Assembly (NCBI RefSeq): GCF_013391635.1
Contig: NZ_JACAWU010000001.1
Coordinates: 310,001-374,000 of the forward strand
Reading direction: 5' to 3'
DNA length: 64,000 nucleotides
From: Natronomonas gomsonensis
Lineage (GTDB): Archaea; Halobacteriota; Halobacteria; Halobacteriales; Haloarculaceae
The position numbers and the translations under genes are program-made. Below are positions 1 through 8,133 of this stretch, one piece after another (the first letter of the stretch is position 1; every line of letters starts with the position of its first letter). The notes beneath the pieces are model-generated. The model saw only the letters and a list, made by a program, of their open reading frames with translations. It was not told where the DNA came from and did not search any database.

Positions 1-186
1 GTCGCCCACGTCGACGACTTCCGGACGATGTTCATCGGACCGGGTCAGGTCCTCGTCACCGCCGACGTGAGCTTCGATTCGGGGCTGACGACCGAGGAGG
101 TCAACACCGGCATCAGCGAGATGGAGGTGGCGATGCGGGAACGCGACGACCGCGTGAAGACCATCTACATCGAGCCCGAACTGTAG
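1..186 (+). CDS. Cation-efflux (CDF-like) transporter, C-terminal end only
   Basis: The open frame enters from the left edge and stops at 184-186, leaving 61 residues. The fragment is an alpha/beta piece (start VAHVDDF, then LVTADVSF, end VKTIYIEPEL) that resembles the cytoplasmic C-terminal domain of cation diffusion facilitator transporters, which dimerises and senses metal. No membrane segment is inside the window, so substrate and full length cannot be judged. The call rests on the look of this short domain alone. Confidence 0.6.
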   Translation, partial: VAHVDDFRTMFIGPGQVLVTADVSFDSGLTTEEVNTGISEMEVAMRERDDRVKTIYIEPEL

Positions 187-235
187 CGGCCGCCCGTTTC
201 GAGTCCTTTTTCCACCGCTGGAGAGTACCTCGCGT

Positions 236-814
236 ATGCTCACAGCGGGCGTCATCGCGGTACAGGGCGACGTGGCCGAACACGCGGCGGCCATTCGTCG
301 GGCCGCAGAACGCCACGGCGAGTCGGTCACCGTCGAGGAGATTCGGACCGCCGGCGTCGTCCCGGAGTGTGACCTGCTGCTCATGCCCGGCGGAGAGTCG
401 ACGACGATTTCGCGGCTGCTCCGGGAGGAAGGCATCGACGAGGAGATTCGCGCCCACGCCGAGGCCGGCAAGCCGATGTTGGTCACCTGTGCCGGCCTCA
501 TCGTCGCCAGCCGCGACGCCAAAGACGACCGCGTGACGACGCTCGACATCCTCGACGTGAGTGTCGACCGCAACGCCTTCGGTCGACAGAAGGACAGTTT
601 CGAGGCGGCCCTCGACGTGACCGGCCTCGAGGAGCCGTTTCCCGCCGTGTTCATCCGCGCGCCGGCCATCGACGAGGTCGGCGACCAAATCGACGTACTC
701 GCCACGTTCGACGGGCGACCGGTCGCCGTCCGGGAAGACAACGTCGTCGGGACGGCGTTCCATCCGGAGTTGACCGACGACTCACGTATCCACGGCCTGG
801 CGTTTTTCCGATAG
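236..814 (+). CDS. pdxT: Pyridoxal 5'-phosphate synthase glutaminase subunit PdxT
   Basis: This 192-residue class I glutamine amidotransferase releases ammonia from glutamine and passes it to the PdxS synthase to make vitamin B6 (PLP) in the cytoplasm. The family signature PGGES lies at residues 51-55. The nucleophile is Cys85 in TCAGL, and the His/Glu of the triad are in HPE at 176-178. The length is normal for PdxT. The ATG follows a 49-base gap after the upstream transporter. PdxS is not in the window, so the two subunits are not adjacent here. Confidence 0.95.
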   Translation: MLTAGVIAVQGDVAEHAAAIRRAAERHGESVTVEEIRTAGVVPECDLLLMPGGESTTISRLLREEGIDEEIRAHAEAGKPMLVTCAGLIVASRDAKDDRVTTLDILDVSVDRNAFGRQKDSFEAALDVTGLEEPFPAVFIRAPAIDEVGDQIDVLATFDGRPVAVREDNVVGTAFHPELTDDSRIHGLAFFR

Positions 815-873
815 CGACATCGCCACCGCCCGCAAGCGAGTGGCTTTTTGAACCGCCGTCACCTCCCAACTGT

Positions 874-1317
874 ATGAACGCACACATCGAGGGGGTCCGC
901 GTCGCCGAGACCGCCTCGGGACTCGCGGCGGTCGTGACGCTCGGCGTAGAGGGCGACGACGAGGTGTTGCCCATCTTCATCGGCGTCGAGGAGGCCACGA
1001 GCATCGCTCGTGGACTCGATGCCACCGACATCGGCCGGCCGCTCACCCACGACCTCCTGTTGGACGTGATGGAGGAACTCGGGGGGCGCGTCGAACGCGT
1101 CGTCGTCTCCGGCCTCGACGACGGCACCTACGTCGCGGACCTCCACGTCGAGACCCCACGCGACGAGGCGGTCGTCGACGCCCGCCCGAGCGACTCGCTG
1201 GCGCTTGCGGCCCGAACGAACGCCGACATCGAAGTCGAAGACGCGGTCTTCGATGCCAACCGGGAACCCCTCGACGAGTACGGCGAACTCGACGACATTC
1301 GGGAGGTGATGGCCTGA
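874..1317 (+). CDS. DUF151 bifunctional-nuclease-like protein
   Basis: The 147-residue protein matches the DUF151 / bifunctional nuclease family. It shows the hallmark stretch LPIFIGVEEATSIARGL near residues 29-45, then PLTHDLL and a later DARPSDSLALAAR. Members have been linked to DNase/RNase activity in plants and bacteria, but the role in archaea is not settled. Its stop codon overlaps the hisE start by one base (TGATG), so the two are probably co-transcribed. The functional link to histidine synthesis is unclear and may be incidental. Confidence 0.85.
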   Translation: MNAHIEGVRVAETASGLAAVVTLGVEGDDEVLPIFIGVEEATSIARGLDATDIGRPLTHDLLLDVMEELGGRVERVVVSGLDDGTYVADLHVETPRDEAVVDARPSDSLALAARTNADIEVEDAVFDANREPLDEYGELDDIREVMA

Positions 1318-1610
1318 TGGACGACGCAGACGACGTACTCGACGAACTGTTCGACGTCATCGAGTCCCGCAAAGAGGAACTGCCGGAGGACTCCTACACC
1401 ACCTCGCTGTTCACTCACGAGAAAGGCGAGAACGCGGTGTTGGAGAAATTGGGCGAGGAGACGACCGAACTGATTCTGGCGGCGAAAGACGATGACAGCG
1501 AGGAGTTGGCCCACGAAGCCGCCGACATCGTCTATCACATGCTCGTGTTGCTGTCGATGAAAGAGATGGACCTCGAGGACCTGCGGGCGGAACTGCGGGA
1601 GCGGCGCTAA
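1317..1610 (+). CDS. hisE: Phosphoribosyl-ATP pyrophosphatase HisE
   Basis: HisE hydrolyses phosphoribosyl-ATP to phosphoribosyl-AMP and pyrophosphate, the second step of histidine synthesis. The 97-residue all-alpha protein has the MazG/HisE metal-binding pattern EKLGEETTEL followed by HEAADIVYHMLVLL, which supply the Mg-binding acidic residues. Length is typical for a stand-alone HisE not fused to HisI. Translation is probably coupled to the DUF151 gene through a TGATG junction. The last bases overlap the convergent small gene that ends at 1607. Confidence 0.93.
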   Translation: MDDADDVLDELFDVIESRKEELPEDSYTTSLFTHEKGENAVLEKLGEETTELILAAKDDDSEELAHEAADIVYHMLVLLSMKEMDLEDLRAELRERR

Positions 1611-1822
1611 TCGGTCGGGACGCGGTCGACGTGGTGGACTGCTTCGGGAGAGAGGAGTCGCCCGCTCGGGAGTTCGAGCCAGCCGTTGGCTTTGATTCGG
1701 ACGGACCCTTCGTGGAGAACCGTCTCCCCATCATCGGCATCGGCGTAGACCACCACGCCCTCGTATCGCTCCTCGAAAACGTCCAAGAGGGCTTCGCGGA
1801 CGGCTTCTGCGGGGGCAATCAT
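1607..1822 (-). CDS. Small conserved haloarchaeal protein, unknown function
   Basis: This predicts 71 acidic residues starting MIAPAEAV. I chose the ATG at 1820-1822; an in-frame GTG lies 18 bases upstream. The sequence looks like a small beta-rich cytoplasmic domain (EGVVVYADADDGETVLHEGSVRIKAN is split by turns). There is no membrane segment, metal motif or recognisable family. It is convergent with hisE and overlaps its last codons by a few bases. Haloarchaeal codon use supports it being a real gene. Confidence 0.6.
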   Translation of the reverse strand: MIAPAEAVREALLDVFEERYEGVVVYADADDGETVLHEGSVRIKANGWLELPSGRLLSPEAVHHVDRVPTD

Positions 1823-1879
1823 ACCTACGGATACGAACACGGCGATAAAAAAACGGTCCGCCGAACCGGTCCGTGACGG

Positions 1880-2200
1880 CTACTGGCGTTCGAACCGGTA
1901 GGTGACTATCTCGCTCGTCGGGTCCCACTCGAAGTTCCCGCCGTGGACCATCTTCATCCGTTCCTTGTACGCCTCCAGTGAGTCAGAGCCTTCCCGCTGT
2001 GCGTCCTCGTCGGTCAAATCACCGAGCGTACGCTCCTCGACGCTGGACACCTCGAAGGTCGTCTCCTCGATGGCGAAGGTGTCGCCTTCGGTCGCATAGC
2101 GGTTCGAGGCGCCGCGGCTGAGTTGCGTCACGTCACCCGCGAGGACGGCCTGTTTCACGCGGTCGTTCGGCAGCAGGGCGTCGGCGTCGATGGATGCCAT
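1880..2200 (-). CDS. ASCH-domain protein
   Basis: The 106-residue protein fits the ASCH (ASC-1 homology) fold, a PUA-like beta-barrel thought to bind RNA or modified nucleotides. Diagnostic parts are QLSRGASNRYATEGDTF, the LGDLTDEDAQREGSDSLEAYK block typical of the family, and a C-terminal WDP..EIVTYRF strand. The family is usually a single domain of about 100-130 residues, as here. No partner gene suggests a specific RNA target. Confidence 0.75.
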   Translation of the reverse strand: MASIDADALLPNDRVKQAVLAGDVTQLSRGASNRYATEGDTFAIEETTFEVSSVEERTLGDLTDEDAQREGSDSLEAYKERMKMVHGGNFEWDPTSEIVTYRFERQ

Positions 2201-2224
2201 ACCGGCCGTTGGGTCGCCACGAAC

Positions 2225-2587
2225 TTAATCGGCGAGGAACCCGCCAATCGCGCCGCCGATGGCGCTGTCGATAGCGAAGACGACGGCGACGAGCGCACCG
2301 ATGGTGAAGACGCCGAAGCCGGCGAGGACGCCACCTGGGCCACCGACGGTCGCGCCGACGAGCGTGACGAAGACCGCCAGCGCCACGGCCGCGACGAGGC
2401 CGCCGAACGCGCCGGCCAGGAGGCCGTGCCACGCACCGCTCGCGAGGCCGCCGCCGGCGACGACGCCCGCGACGACACCGGCGACGAACCCCGCCCCGAG
2501 GTGGCCGACGACCGGAAGCGCGAACGCGAAGAGACTCGCGACGACGCCGACGAGAAAGCCAATGAGGACCGCACGCCAGTTGGTCAT
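2225..2587 (-). CDS. DUF5518-like haloarchaeal membrane protein
   Basis: This 120-residue, Gly/Ala/Val-rich integral membrane protein has about four hydrophobic segments separated by very short loops. The start MTNWRAVLIGFLVG (ATG at 2585-2587) is preferred because the N-terminal extension of nine codons is not membrane-like. The pattern of glycine-zipper helices fits the haloarchaeal DUF5518 group. Function is unknown. It is transcribed in the same direction as the ASCH gene but separated from it by 24 bases. Confidence 0.7.
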   Translation of the reverse strand: MTNWRAVLIGFLVGVVASLFAFALPVVGHLGAGFVAGVVAGVVAGGGLASGAWHGLLAGAFGGLVAAVALAVFVTLVGATVGGPGGVLAGFGVFTIGALVAVVFAIDSAIGGAIGGFLAD

Positions 2588-2700
2588 GGACTGAGGTAGG
2601 GCGGCGGAACGCAAATCGTTGCTGGCCGACTCCTCCTACGGCCCGACAGCGCGGAACGCCGATACACGGCCCTTATACGGCCGGACGTACAAACGAGGGT

Positions 2701-3678
2701 ATGCACTTCGAAGACCTTCCGACCACGCCCCGGTCGGAGGAGTTGGTCGACAAGGCGTTCTCGCGGGCGGCACGCGCGGGGCGAGCGAAATCCGGGTTCG
2801 AGGCCCAAGAGTCGATGCTTCAGACTGCCTCGAACATCCTCTCGGACAACCTCGGAAACGTCGTCACATCGTGGCCCGACTTCGAGACGGTCGACCCCTT
2901 CTACTACGAACTCGCCGACGCGACGCTGGCGGACACCGACGTCGAGGGAATCGACGAACTCCGCCAGCGGCTCTCGGAGGTCATGTGGGCCAGCCGGCAG
3001 TGTGACAAAATTCGCGAGGAGTACCACAGTCGCATCCGTAACTCCGACCTCGAGACCGCACGAAAGCTCCGCAAGCAGGCGTTCGCCCGACTCGCCGACG
3101 TGACCGAACAGGTCGAAGACGACCTGTTGGCCATCAGCGAAGCACGGGACGCGCTGAAAATCCTCCCCGACATCCGGGCCGACGAACCGGCCATCGTCGT
3201 CGCTGGTTACCCCAACGTCGGCAAGTCCTCCTTCGTCAACAGCGTGACCAACGCGCGCAACGAGACGGCGACGTACCCCTACACGACGACGGGCATCAAC
3301 GTCGGCCACCTCGAACGCGACCGAATCCGATATCAGTTGGTCGATACGCCGGGACTGCTCGACAGGCCCGCCGAGGAGCGCAACGCCATCGAGGCCCAGG
3401 CGGTTTCGGCGCTGACGCATCTCGCCGACGCGGTGTTGGTGATGGTCGACGCCAGCGGTGCCTGTGGCTACCCGCTCGAGGACCAACTGGAGTTGCTCGC
3501 CGACATCGAATCGCAGTTCGACGCGCCAGTGGTGGTCGTCTGCAACAAGGCCGACCGCTCGACGGACGTCGAGGCCGACCACTACATGAGCGTCGAGACG
3601 GGCGAGGGCGTCGAGGAAGTCGTCGACGCGATGATCGATGCGGTCGGGTACGAAGCCGAGTTGCCCTTCGAGGGGTAG
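2701..3678 (+). CDS. NOG1-family GTPase
   Basis: The 325-residue protein has an N-terminal helical NOG1 domain (about residues 1-155) followed by an Obg-like G domain. The G1 motif GYPNVGKSS is near residues 168-176, G3 DTPG near 214-217, and G4 NKAD near 281-284. Eukaryotic NOG1 acts in maturation of the large ribosomal subunit; archaeal relatives are assumed to do likewise. The C-terminal NOG1-specific extension of eukaryotes is absent, as is usual in archaea. The ATG starts right after GGGT with little leader. Confidence 0.9.
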   Translation: MHFEDLPTTPRSEELVDKAFSRAARAGRAKSGFEAQESMLQTASNILSDNLGNVVTSWPDFETVDPFYYELADATLADTDVEGIDELRQRLSEVMWASRQCDKIREEYHSRIRNSDLETARKLRKQAFARLADVTEQVEDDLLAISEARDALKILPDIRADEPAIVVAGYPNVGKSSFVNSVTNARNETATYPYTTTGINVGHLERDRIRYQLVDTPGLLDRPAEERNAIEAQAVSALTHLADAVLVMVDASGACGYPLEDQLELLADIESQFDAPVVVVCNKADRSTDVEADHYMSVETGEGVEEVVDAMIDAVGYEAELPFEG

Positions 3679-3699
3679 AGCGGGACCGAAGGTTCCGCT

Positions 3700-3815
3700 G
3701 ACGAACGGGGAGCGAAGCGACCCGTGAGCGACTGTAGGGAGTGAGAACCACGAAGACGAACGGGGAAGAGCGGAGCGACGACCCGTGAGTAGCGAGGTCG
3801 CCGCAGGCGACCTCG
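3700..3815. repeat. Intergenic GC-rich hairpin cluster between convergent genes
   Basis: Two imperfect direct copies of a unit beginning GACGAACGGGG and ending ACCCGTGAG/CCCGTGAG start at 3700 and 3755. Each can pair ACGGG with CCCGT around a purine-rich loop. They are followed by a perfect 10-bp stem, CGAGGTCGCC (3793-3802) with GGCGACCTCG (3806-3815), around a 3-base loop. The cluster fills the gap between the converging NOG1-like gene and the gene ending at 3834. It may act as a bidirectional transcription stop. Confidence 0.65.
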
Positions 3816-3833
3816 TACCGGAACCGAATTTGC

Positions 3834-4283
3834 CTAACTGAACAGCAACTTCCGGCCGAATCGCGGAAGCATCCCGATGGTCGACGTCGAGAAGGCGACC
3901 GCGGCAGTGGGAGAGGGGAGTCGGTCGCCGAACACCCAGCGGTAGCCGCGAACGGGGGTCAGCGCACCGAGGGCGAGAATCATGTGAACCGGAATGTCGA
4001 CGGTGGCGTGTTCGACCGGGCGGAAGTGGGGGTTGTAGTGGTCCATGGAGACGACCCAGAACGTCGGGTACTCGCGTATCTGGAGGTGGTCACCGCGTTC
4101 GCGTTCCCGATAGACGGCAAGGGCGCCCTTGTGGACCGACCACGGGAAGTTCGAGGAGACCACGTCGAGGTCGGCCGGGAGCGTGGGTTCGTCGACCTTC
4201 GAGACCCGAACCGAACCGTCGTAGCCGAGGGCTCGCGCCAACGGAATCGCCTCACCCCAACGGTCGACGGTCGTCTCGTCCAT
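3834..4283 (-). CDS. Conserved hypothetical protein, unknown function
   Basis: This is a 149-residue soluble protein starting MDETTVDRWGE. It contains a mixed alpha/beta first part (ADLDVVSSNFPWS, ALAVYRERERGDHLQIREYPTFW). A moderately hydrophobic C-terminal third ends in a basic tail, RFGRKLLFS, which could be peripherally membrane-associated. I do not recognise a domain. The gene has a strong haloarchaeal codon pattern and converges with the NOG1-like gene across the hairpin cluster. Confidence 0.65.
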   Translation of the reverse strand: MDETTVDRWGEAIPLARALGYDGSVRVSKVDEPTLPADLDVVSSNFPWSVHKGALAVYRERERGDHLQIREYPTFWVVSMDHYNPHFRPVEHATVDIPVHMILALGALTPVRGYRWVFGDRLPSPTAAVAFSTSTIGMLPRFGRKLLFS

Positions 4284-4361
4284 ACCTTCAGTACGGTCGG
4301 AGCGGATATAAAAAGCGGGCTGTCGAGGGACAGCAGGTGACGCGGGTAGCCGCGTGGGTCG

Positions 4362-5105
4362 TCAGTTCGTCGTCGCGTTGTAGGTCACGCGGACGTTGTA
4401 CGAGACTGTGACGTCGCCGGGTGACACCGAGGTGCCGTCGGCGGCCGCGTCCGCGGCGGCGGCCTCGAAACGGACGGGAGAGTAGTTCCGCTCGGAGGCG
4501 TCGACTCGGGCGACACTGGTGACACTGAGGTCGCCGTTGTTCGCGATGGTGTCGGCCTGCAGTCGCGCATCGGTCATCGCGTCGGCGATAGCGTCCTCGC
4601 GGAGTTCGTCACGACGCTCATCGGAGAGCGTAAAGGAGACGTGGTTGACCTCGGCGCCGGCGTCCGCGGTGGCGTCGATGACCGCACCGACGCGCTCGGG
4701 GTCATCGAGCGTCACCTCGAACTGGTGGGCGCCACGGTACTCGGGGGCGTCGCTGGACTGTTCCTCACGCGGCGGCCGGCGGTCCTGTCGGATGCGGTAC
4801 TCGCTGGTCTCGTATTGCTCCTCGGAGACGTTCGCCTCGGCGAGGTTCTCACGGAGGTCCGCGGCGCCGGCCGAGAGGTCGTCGCGAACCGTCTGGGGGT
4901 CGTCACCCTCTGCGGTCACGGCGATTCGGAGGACGGCCTGGTTCGGGGCGGCGTCGGCCTCGCCCGTCGCGTCGACGGTAATCGTTCGATCCGCGGTTTC
5001 GTCGGCGTTCTGTGCACCGGTCGGCATCATCATCGCGGCGCCGACCAGCCCCGCTGCGAGGAGGGCCGTCGCCACGACGAGCGCCGAGAGTTTATTCGGG
5101 GACAT
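4362..5105 (-). CDS. Secreted SIMPL (DUF541) domain protein
   Basis: The predicted 247-residue protein has one N-terminal hydrophobic segment (LSALVVATALLAAGLVGAA), read as a signal or anchor, followed by a SIMPL domain. Evidence for SIMPL is the opening ITVDATGEADAAPNQAVLRIAV, the Tyr/Arg block YETSEYRIRQD and the repeated helix-strand modules. I chose the ATG at 5103-5105 (MSPNKL); a longer frame runs upstream but adds only low-complexity basic residues. SIMPL proteins are exported and bind IRAK-like partners in animals; in archaea the function is unknown. Confidence 0.85.
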   Translation of the reverse strand: MSPNKLSALVVATALLAAGLVGAAMMMPTGAQNADETADRTITVDATGEADAAPNQAVLRIAVTAEGDDPQTVRDDLSAGAADLRENLAEANVSEEQYETSEYRIRQDRRPPREEQSSDAPEYRGAHQFEVTLDDPERVGAVIDATADAGAEVNHVSFTLSDERRDELREDAIADAMTDARLQADTIANNGDLSVTSVARVDASERNYSPVRFEAAAADAAADGTSVSPGDVTVSYNVRVTYNATTN

Positions 5106-5169
5106 ACACGAGGGTAGTCGGCGGGAGACAGCGTATAAACGGCGGTAGCTCAAAGAGGCCTTTGAGCCA

Positions 5170-6465
5170 TCAGCTCTCCTCGATTTCGAGGTACCGGACC
5201 TGAACGTCCACGTCGAGCCCGTACTCGGCGGCCAGTCGCTGGTCGATAGCGGCCGCAAGCCCCGGCCGCGGCGCGTCGGGCGGGACGCCGACGGTCACGA
5301 CGACCTCCGAGGGGCGCTGGAAGAGGACGTACTCGCTGGCCGTCCCCACCTCGAGTTCGACGAGTTCGTAGCCGTCGTAGGCCGGGTCTTCGAGTTCGGT
5401 GTCGACGCCGGCACGGATGTCCTGTTCGGTGGTTGCGGTCTGATAGGAGTCGAAGGTGACGCCGCCGAGGAACAGCGAGAGGACGGCGATAGCGCCGACC
5501 AGAAAGACGACGCGCTTGAGCGTCGCCACGCGGGCCTGGTCGCGCTGGAAGAACCGCTGGGGGCGGTAGCCGGAGTACCACAGCACGACGAGCGCCGCGA
5601 GGTTGATAGAGAGGACGTTGACGGCGACGAGGACGGCCGAGCCGAGTGCCAGCGACGGTTCGCCGTAGGCGATACCGATGCCGACCGTCGCCGCCGGCGG
5701 GATGAGCGCGACGGCAATCATGACCCCGACCAGCGCCGCCGAGATGCCGGTCATCAGACTCACCGCGCCGGCGACGCCGGCGCCGATGGCGACCGCAAGC
5801 GACAGGAAGTTCGGCGAGAGTCGCTCTTCGACCTCAGAGAGCGCAAGCGGGTCCAACCCCGGCGGAACGAGGTTCGTCGTCTGGACGAAGATGGCAAACG
5901 CCGTCGCCGCGACGATCGAGAGGACGACGCCGAGCAACTGCAGCACTGCGCCGCGTCTGAACAGGTCGGTATCGTCGATGACGCTGCCGACCGCCGCAGC
6001 CATCGCGGGCCCGATGAGCGGGGCGATAACCATCGACCCCACGACGGTCGCCGGGGAGTCGAGCAGCAGTCCCGCAGTGGCGATAATCGCCGAGACGACT
6101 GTCATCACCACGTAGGTCGGCAGCGACGACGCCAGTTCCTCCGCGCGCGCTTCGAGTTCCTGTCTGGCGATGCGCTCTTCGCTCTCCTCCTTCTCGGCGT
6201 AGCTCTCCTTCAGTTGTTCGAACCGTTCGGAGACGACCGTTTCGGCGCTCAACACAACCGTGTACGCCTCGCGGTCGAGACCGACCTCTCGGAGTTCTTC
6301 GAGGATGGGCTCGACCGCGTTCGTTGGGAGCGGGAAGTACGCGACTGCGGTGTACTCGCGGCCGCTCGTCTCCTCGGTGACGACGTAGTCGATACCCTCA
6401 TCGTCAAGGACTCGGAGGACGGCCTGTCGTTTCCCGGCGGGGATGGTCACCTGAACGAGTCGCAC
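5170..6465 (-). CDS. DUF389 (TIGR00341-type) membrane protein
   Basis: The 431-residue protein has a soluble ACT-like N-terminal part (residues 1-105: RLVQVTIPAGKRQAVLRVL), then about six to eight transmembrane helices between residues 110 and 335, then an extracytoplasmic alpha/beta tail. The membrane core carries the family signature SMVIAPLIGPAMAAAVG and LMTGISAALVGVMIAVALIPPAA. Members are widespread and their substrate is unknown. The gene is monocistronic and diverges from the peroxiredoxin at 6562. Confidence 0.88.
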   Translation of the reverse strand: MRLVQVTIPAGKRQAVLRVLDDEGIDYVVTEETSGREYTAVAYFPLPTNAVEPILEELREVGLDREAYTVVLSAETVVSERFEQLKESYAEKEESEERIARQELEARAEELASSLPTYVVMTVVSAIIATAGLLLDSPATVVGSMVIAPLIGPAMAAAVGSVIDDTDLFRRGAVLQLLGVVLSIVAATAFAIFVQTTNLVPPGLDPLALSEVEERLSPNFLSLAVAIGAGVAGAVSLMTGISAALVGVMIAVALIPPAATVGIGIAYGEPSLALGSAVLVAVNVLSINLAALVVLWYSGYRPQRFFQRDQARVATLKRVVFLVGAIAVLSLFLGGVTFDSYQTATTEQDIRAGVDTELEDPAYDGYELVELEVGTASEYVLFQRPSEVVVTVGVPPDAPRPGLAAAIDQRLAAEYGLDVDVQVRYLEIEES

Positions 6466-6561
6466 AGGCGGCCGTCGAAGCGAGGGGCGTTAACGCTACC
6501 GAACAAGCGGGCCGAACACGAACGGGACGAGGTTTATCCGCCATCCAACCGTACAACAGCT

Positions 6562-7035
6562 ATGGTATCGACAGGCGATTCCGCACCGGCGTTCACCGCG
6601 ACACTCGGAACCAGCGACCACGAATCGTTCGATTTGGCCGACCACATCGGCGAGGGCCCCGTCGTGTTGGCGTTCTTCCCGGGGGCGTTCACTCCGCCGT
6701 GTACCAACGAGATGGTGGCGTTCCAGGAACGACTCGAACACTTCGAGGACGCCGGTGCGACGGTGTACGGCGTCAGCGCCGACTCGCCGTTCTCACAGGG
6801 CGCGTTCCGCGAGGAACACGGCATCGAGTTCGACCTCATCAGCGACATGGCCGGCGACGCCATCGGCGCCTACGGCCTCGAAATCGACATCCCCGACCTC
6901 GGACTGTTCGACATCGCCAACCGCGCCGTCTTCGTCCTCAACGGTGACGGAACGGTCGTCTACGAGTGGGTCGCCGAGGACCCCACGAACGAACCGGACT
7001 ACAGGGAAGTCCTCGACGCCGTCGAGTCGGCCTGA
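6562..7035 (+). CDS. Peroxiredoxin (AhpC/TSA, redoxin domain)
   Basis: The 157-residue thioredoxin-fold peroxidase reduces peroxides using a peroxidatic cysteine. That cysteine is Cys47 in PGAFTPPCTNEM, where TPPCT is the family active-site motif. The start MVSTGDSAPAF (ATG 6562) is preferred to the longer frame because it gives the usual N-terminus of the family. Conserved GVSADSPFSQ and a VFVLNGDGTV strand follow. No second resolving cysteine is present downstream, so it is likely a 1-Cys type or depends on an external reductant. Confidence 0.9.
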   Translation: MVSTGDSAPAFTATLGTSDHESFDLADHIGEGPVVLAFFPGAFTPPCTNEMVAFQERLEHFEDAGATVYGVSADSPFSQGAFREEHGIEFDLISDMAGDAIGAYGLEIDIPDLGLFDIANRAVFVLNGDGTVVYEWVAEDPTNEPDYREVLDAVESA

Positions 7036-7080
7036 ACCCAGGACCGCGCTCCTTATCCGGTCGAACCGTCAATCGTCGGT

Positions 7081-7701
7081 ATGTTCGATACACGCCCGAG
7101 CCGCGAGTCCGAGGTCGTCCTCGTCGGGCGCTCCAACGTCGGGAAGTCGACGTTGATGCGGGAACTCACCGGCCACTCGAAGTTCGCCACCGGCGGCAGC
7201 CCCGGCGTCACCAAGAAGCCCAACCACTACGACTGGGCCGCCGAGGACTTCGTCATCACCGACCTGCCCGGCTTCGGCTTCATGTCCGGCGTCCCCGAGG
7301 AAGTCCGCGAGGACATCAAACGCGACGTGGTCCAGTACGTCGAAGAGTACGCCGACAACATTCTCGTCGCCGTGTTGGTCGTCGACGGAAAAGCCGTCGT
7401 CGACATCATCGACCGCCACTCCGGCCCCGACGAGATTCCCCACGACGTCGAGATGTTCGGCTTCCTGCAGGAACTCGGCATCCCGACGGTCGTCGCCGTC
7501 AACAAGATGGACAAAGTCGACGACCGAGACCAGCGACTCGACGACCTCGCCGAACGCCTCGGCCTCTACACCCCCTGGCAGCAGTTCGACGACATCCTCG
7601 CGCCCATCTCCGCGAAGCGCGGCAACATCGAAGCGCTCAAAGACGCCGTTCGCCACCATCTCCACGAACAGCAGCGGGACGATTTGTTCAAGTTTTTCTA
7701 A
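7081..7701 (+). CDS. engB: GTP-binding protein EngB/YihA-like
   Basis: This 206-residue TrmE-Era-EngB-Septin-like GTPase shows G1 GRSNVGKST (residues 14-22), G3 DLPGFGF (around 61-67), G4 NKMDKVD (around 141-147) and G5 SAK (near 179). EngB-type proteins assist assembly of the large ribosomal subunit. Length and motif spacing are normal. It sits 45 bases after the peroxiredoxin in the same direction and could be read through, although no functional link is evident. Confidence 0.9.
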   Translation: MFDTRPSRESEVVLVGRSNVGKSTLMRELTGHSKFATGGSPGVTKKPNHYDWAAEDFVITDLPGFGFMSGVPEEVREDIKRDVVQYVEEYADNILVAVLVVDGKAVVDIIDRHSGPDEIPHDVEMFGFLQELGIPTVVAVNKMDKVDDRDQRLDDLAERLGLYTPWQQFDDILAPISAKRGNIEALKDAVRHHLHEQQRDDLFKFF

Positions 7702-8133
7702 TCCACTTTTTGCACGAGAACGCGGGTAGCGCCCGCTACGGGGCGCGACACCGGTTGCGTTTCGGCTTCGCCGCCACGACCATGCGGTTGCGGGCTCCGC
7801 CCGCAACCCGCTCCCTCCAGCCGCGGCGCTCCCTACGGTCGCGCCGCGTTAGTCGGTCGGCGCTACCGGACGCTCACTCCGTTCGCGTCCGGCGAACCGC
7901 CTCGGAGGCGTTCTCCGAACGCCCCGCTCGTCGGATGCTAACAGTTCGTAGACTGGCGAAGTACCCACCCAGAACTGGAACGGTGGCTCAGAGAAAGTCC
8001 CTCATCACAAGGGGCTCAGAGGGGGTAACTTTCGTCACCGCCACCGGGTCGTGTTTTCGGGCCCGAGCGGTTTGAATACCCGGGGTTTGCGCTCCAGTGG
8101 CTGGCTCCCGAGCTTACCTTCGAAACCCACGGT
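7702..8133. other. Intergenic region without a supported gene
   Basis: The 432 bases separate engB from the convergent beta-propeller gene. Open frames here have basic, low-complexity translations typical of shadows. The left half is dominated by inverted repeats, listed separately. The right half (about 7930-8130) is lower in GC and shows no tRNA or clear promoter. Confidence 0.6.
7726..7923. repeat. Run of five GC-rich perfect inverted repeats
   Basis: Successive stems are GTAGCG/CGCTAC (7726-7739), GGTTGCGGG/CCCGCAACC (7786-7794 with 7800-7808), GCGGCGC/GCGCCGC (7823-7829 with 7841-7847), CCGGACGC/GCGTCCGG (7866-7873 with 7885-7892) and GGCGTTC/GAACGCC (7907-7913 with 7917-7923). Loops are 2 to 11 bases. 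The set lies immediately after the engB stop and before a convergent gene, so a termination or mRNA-end role is plausible. Confidence 0.7.
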
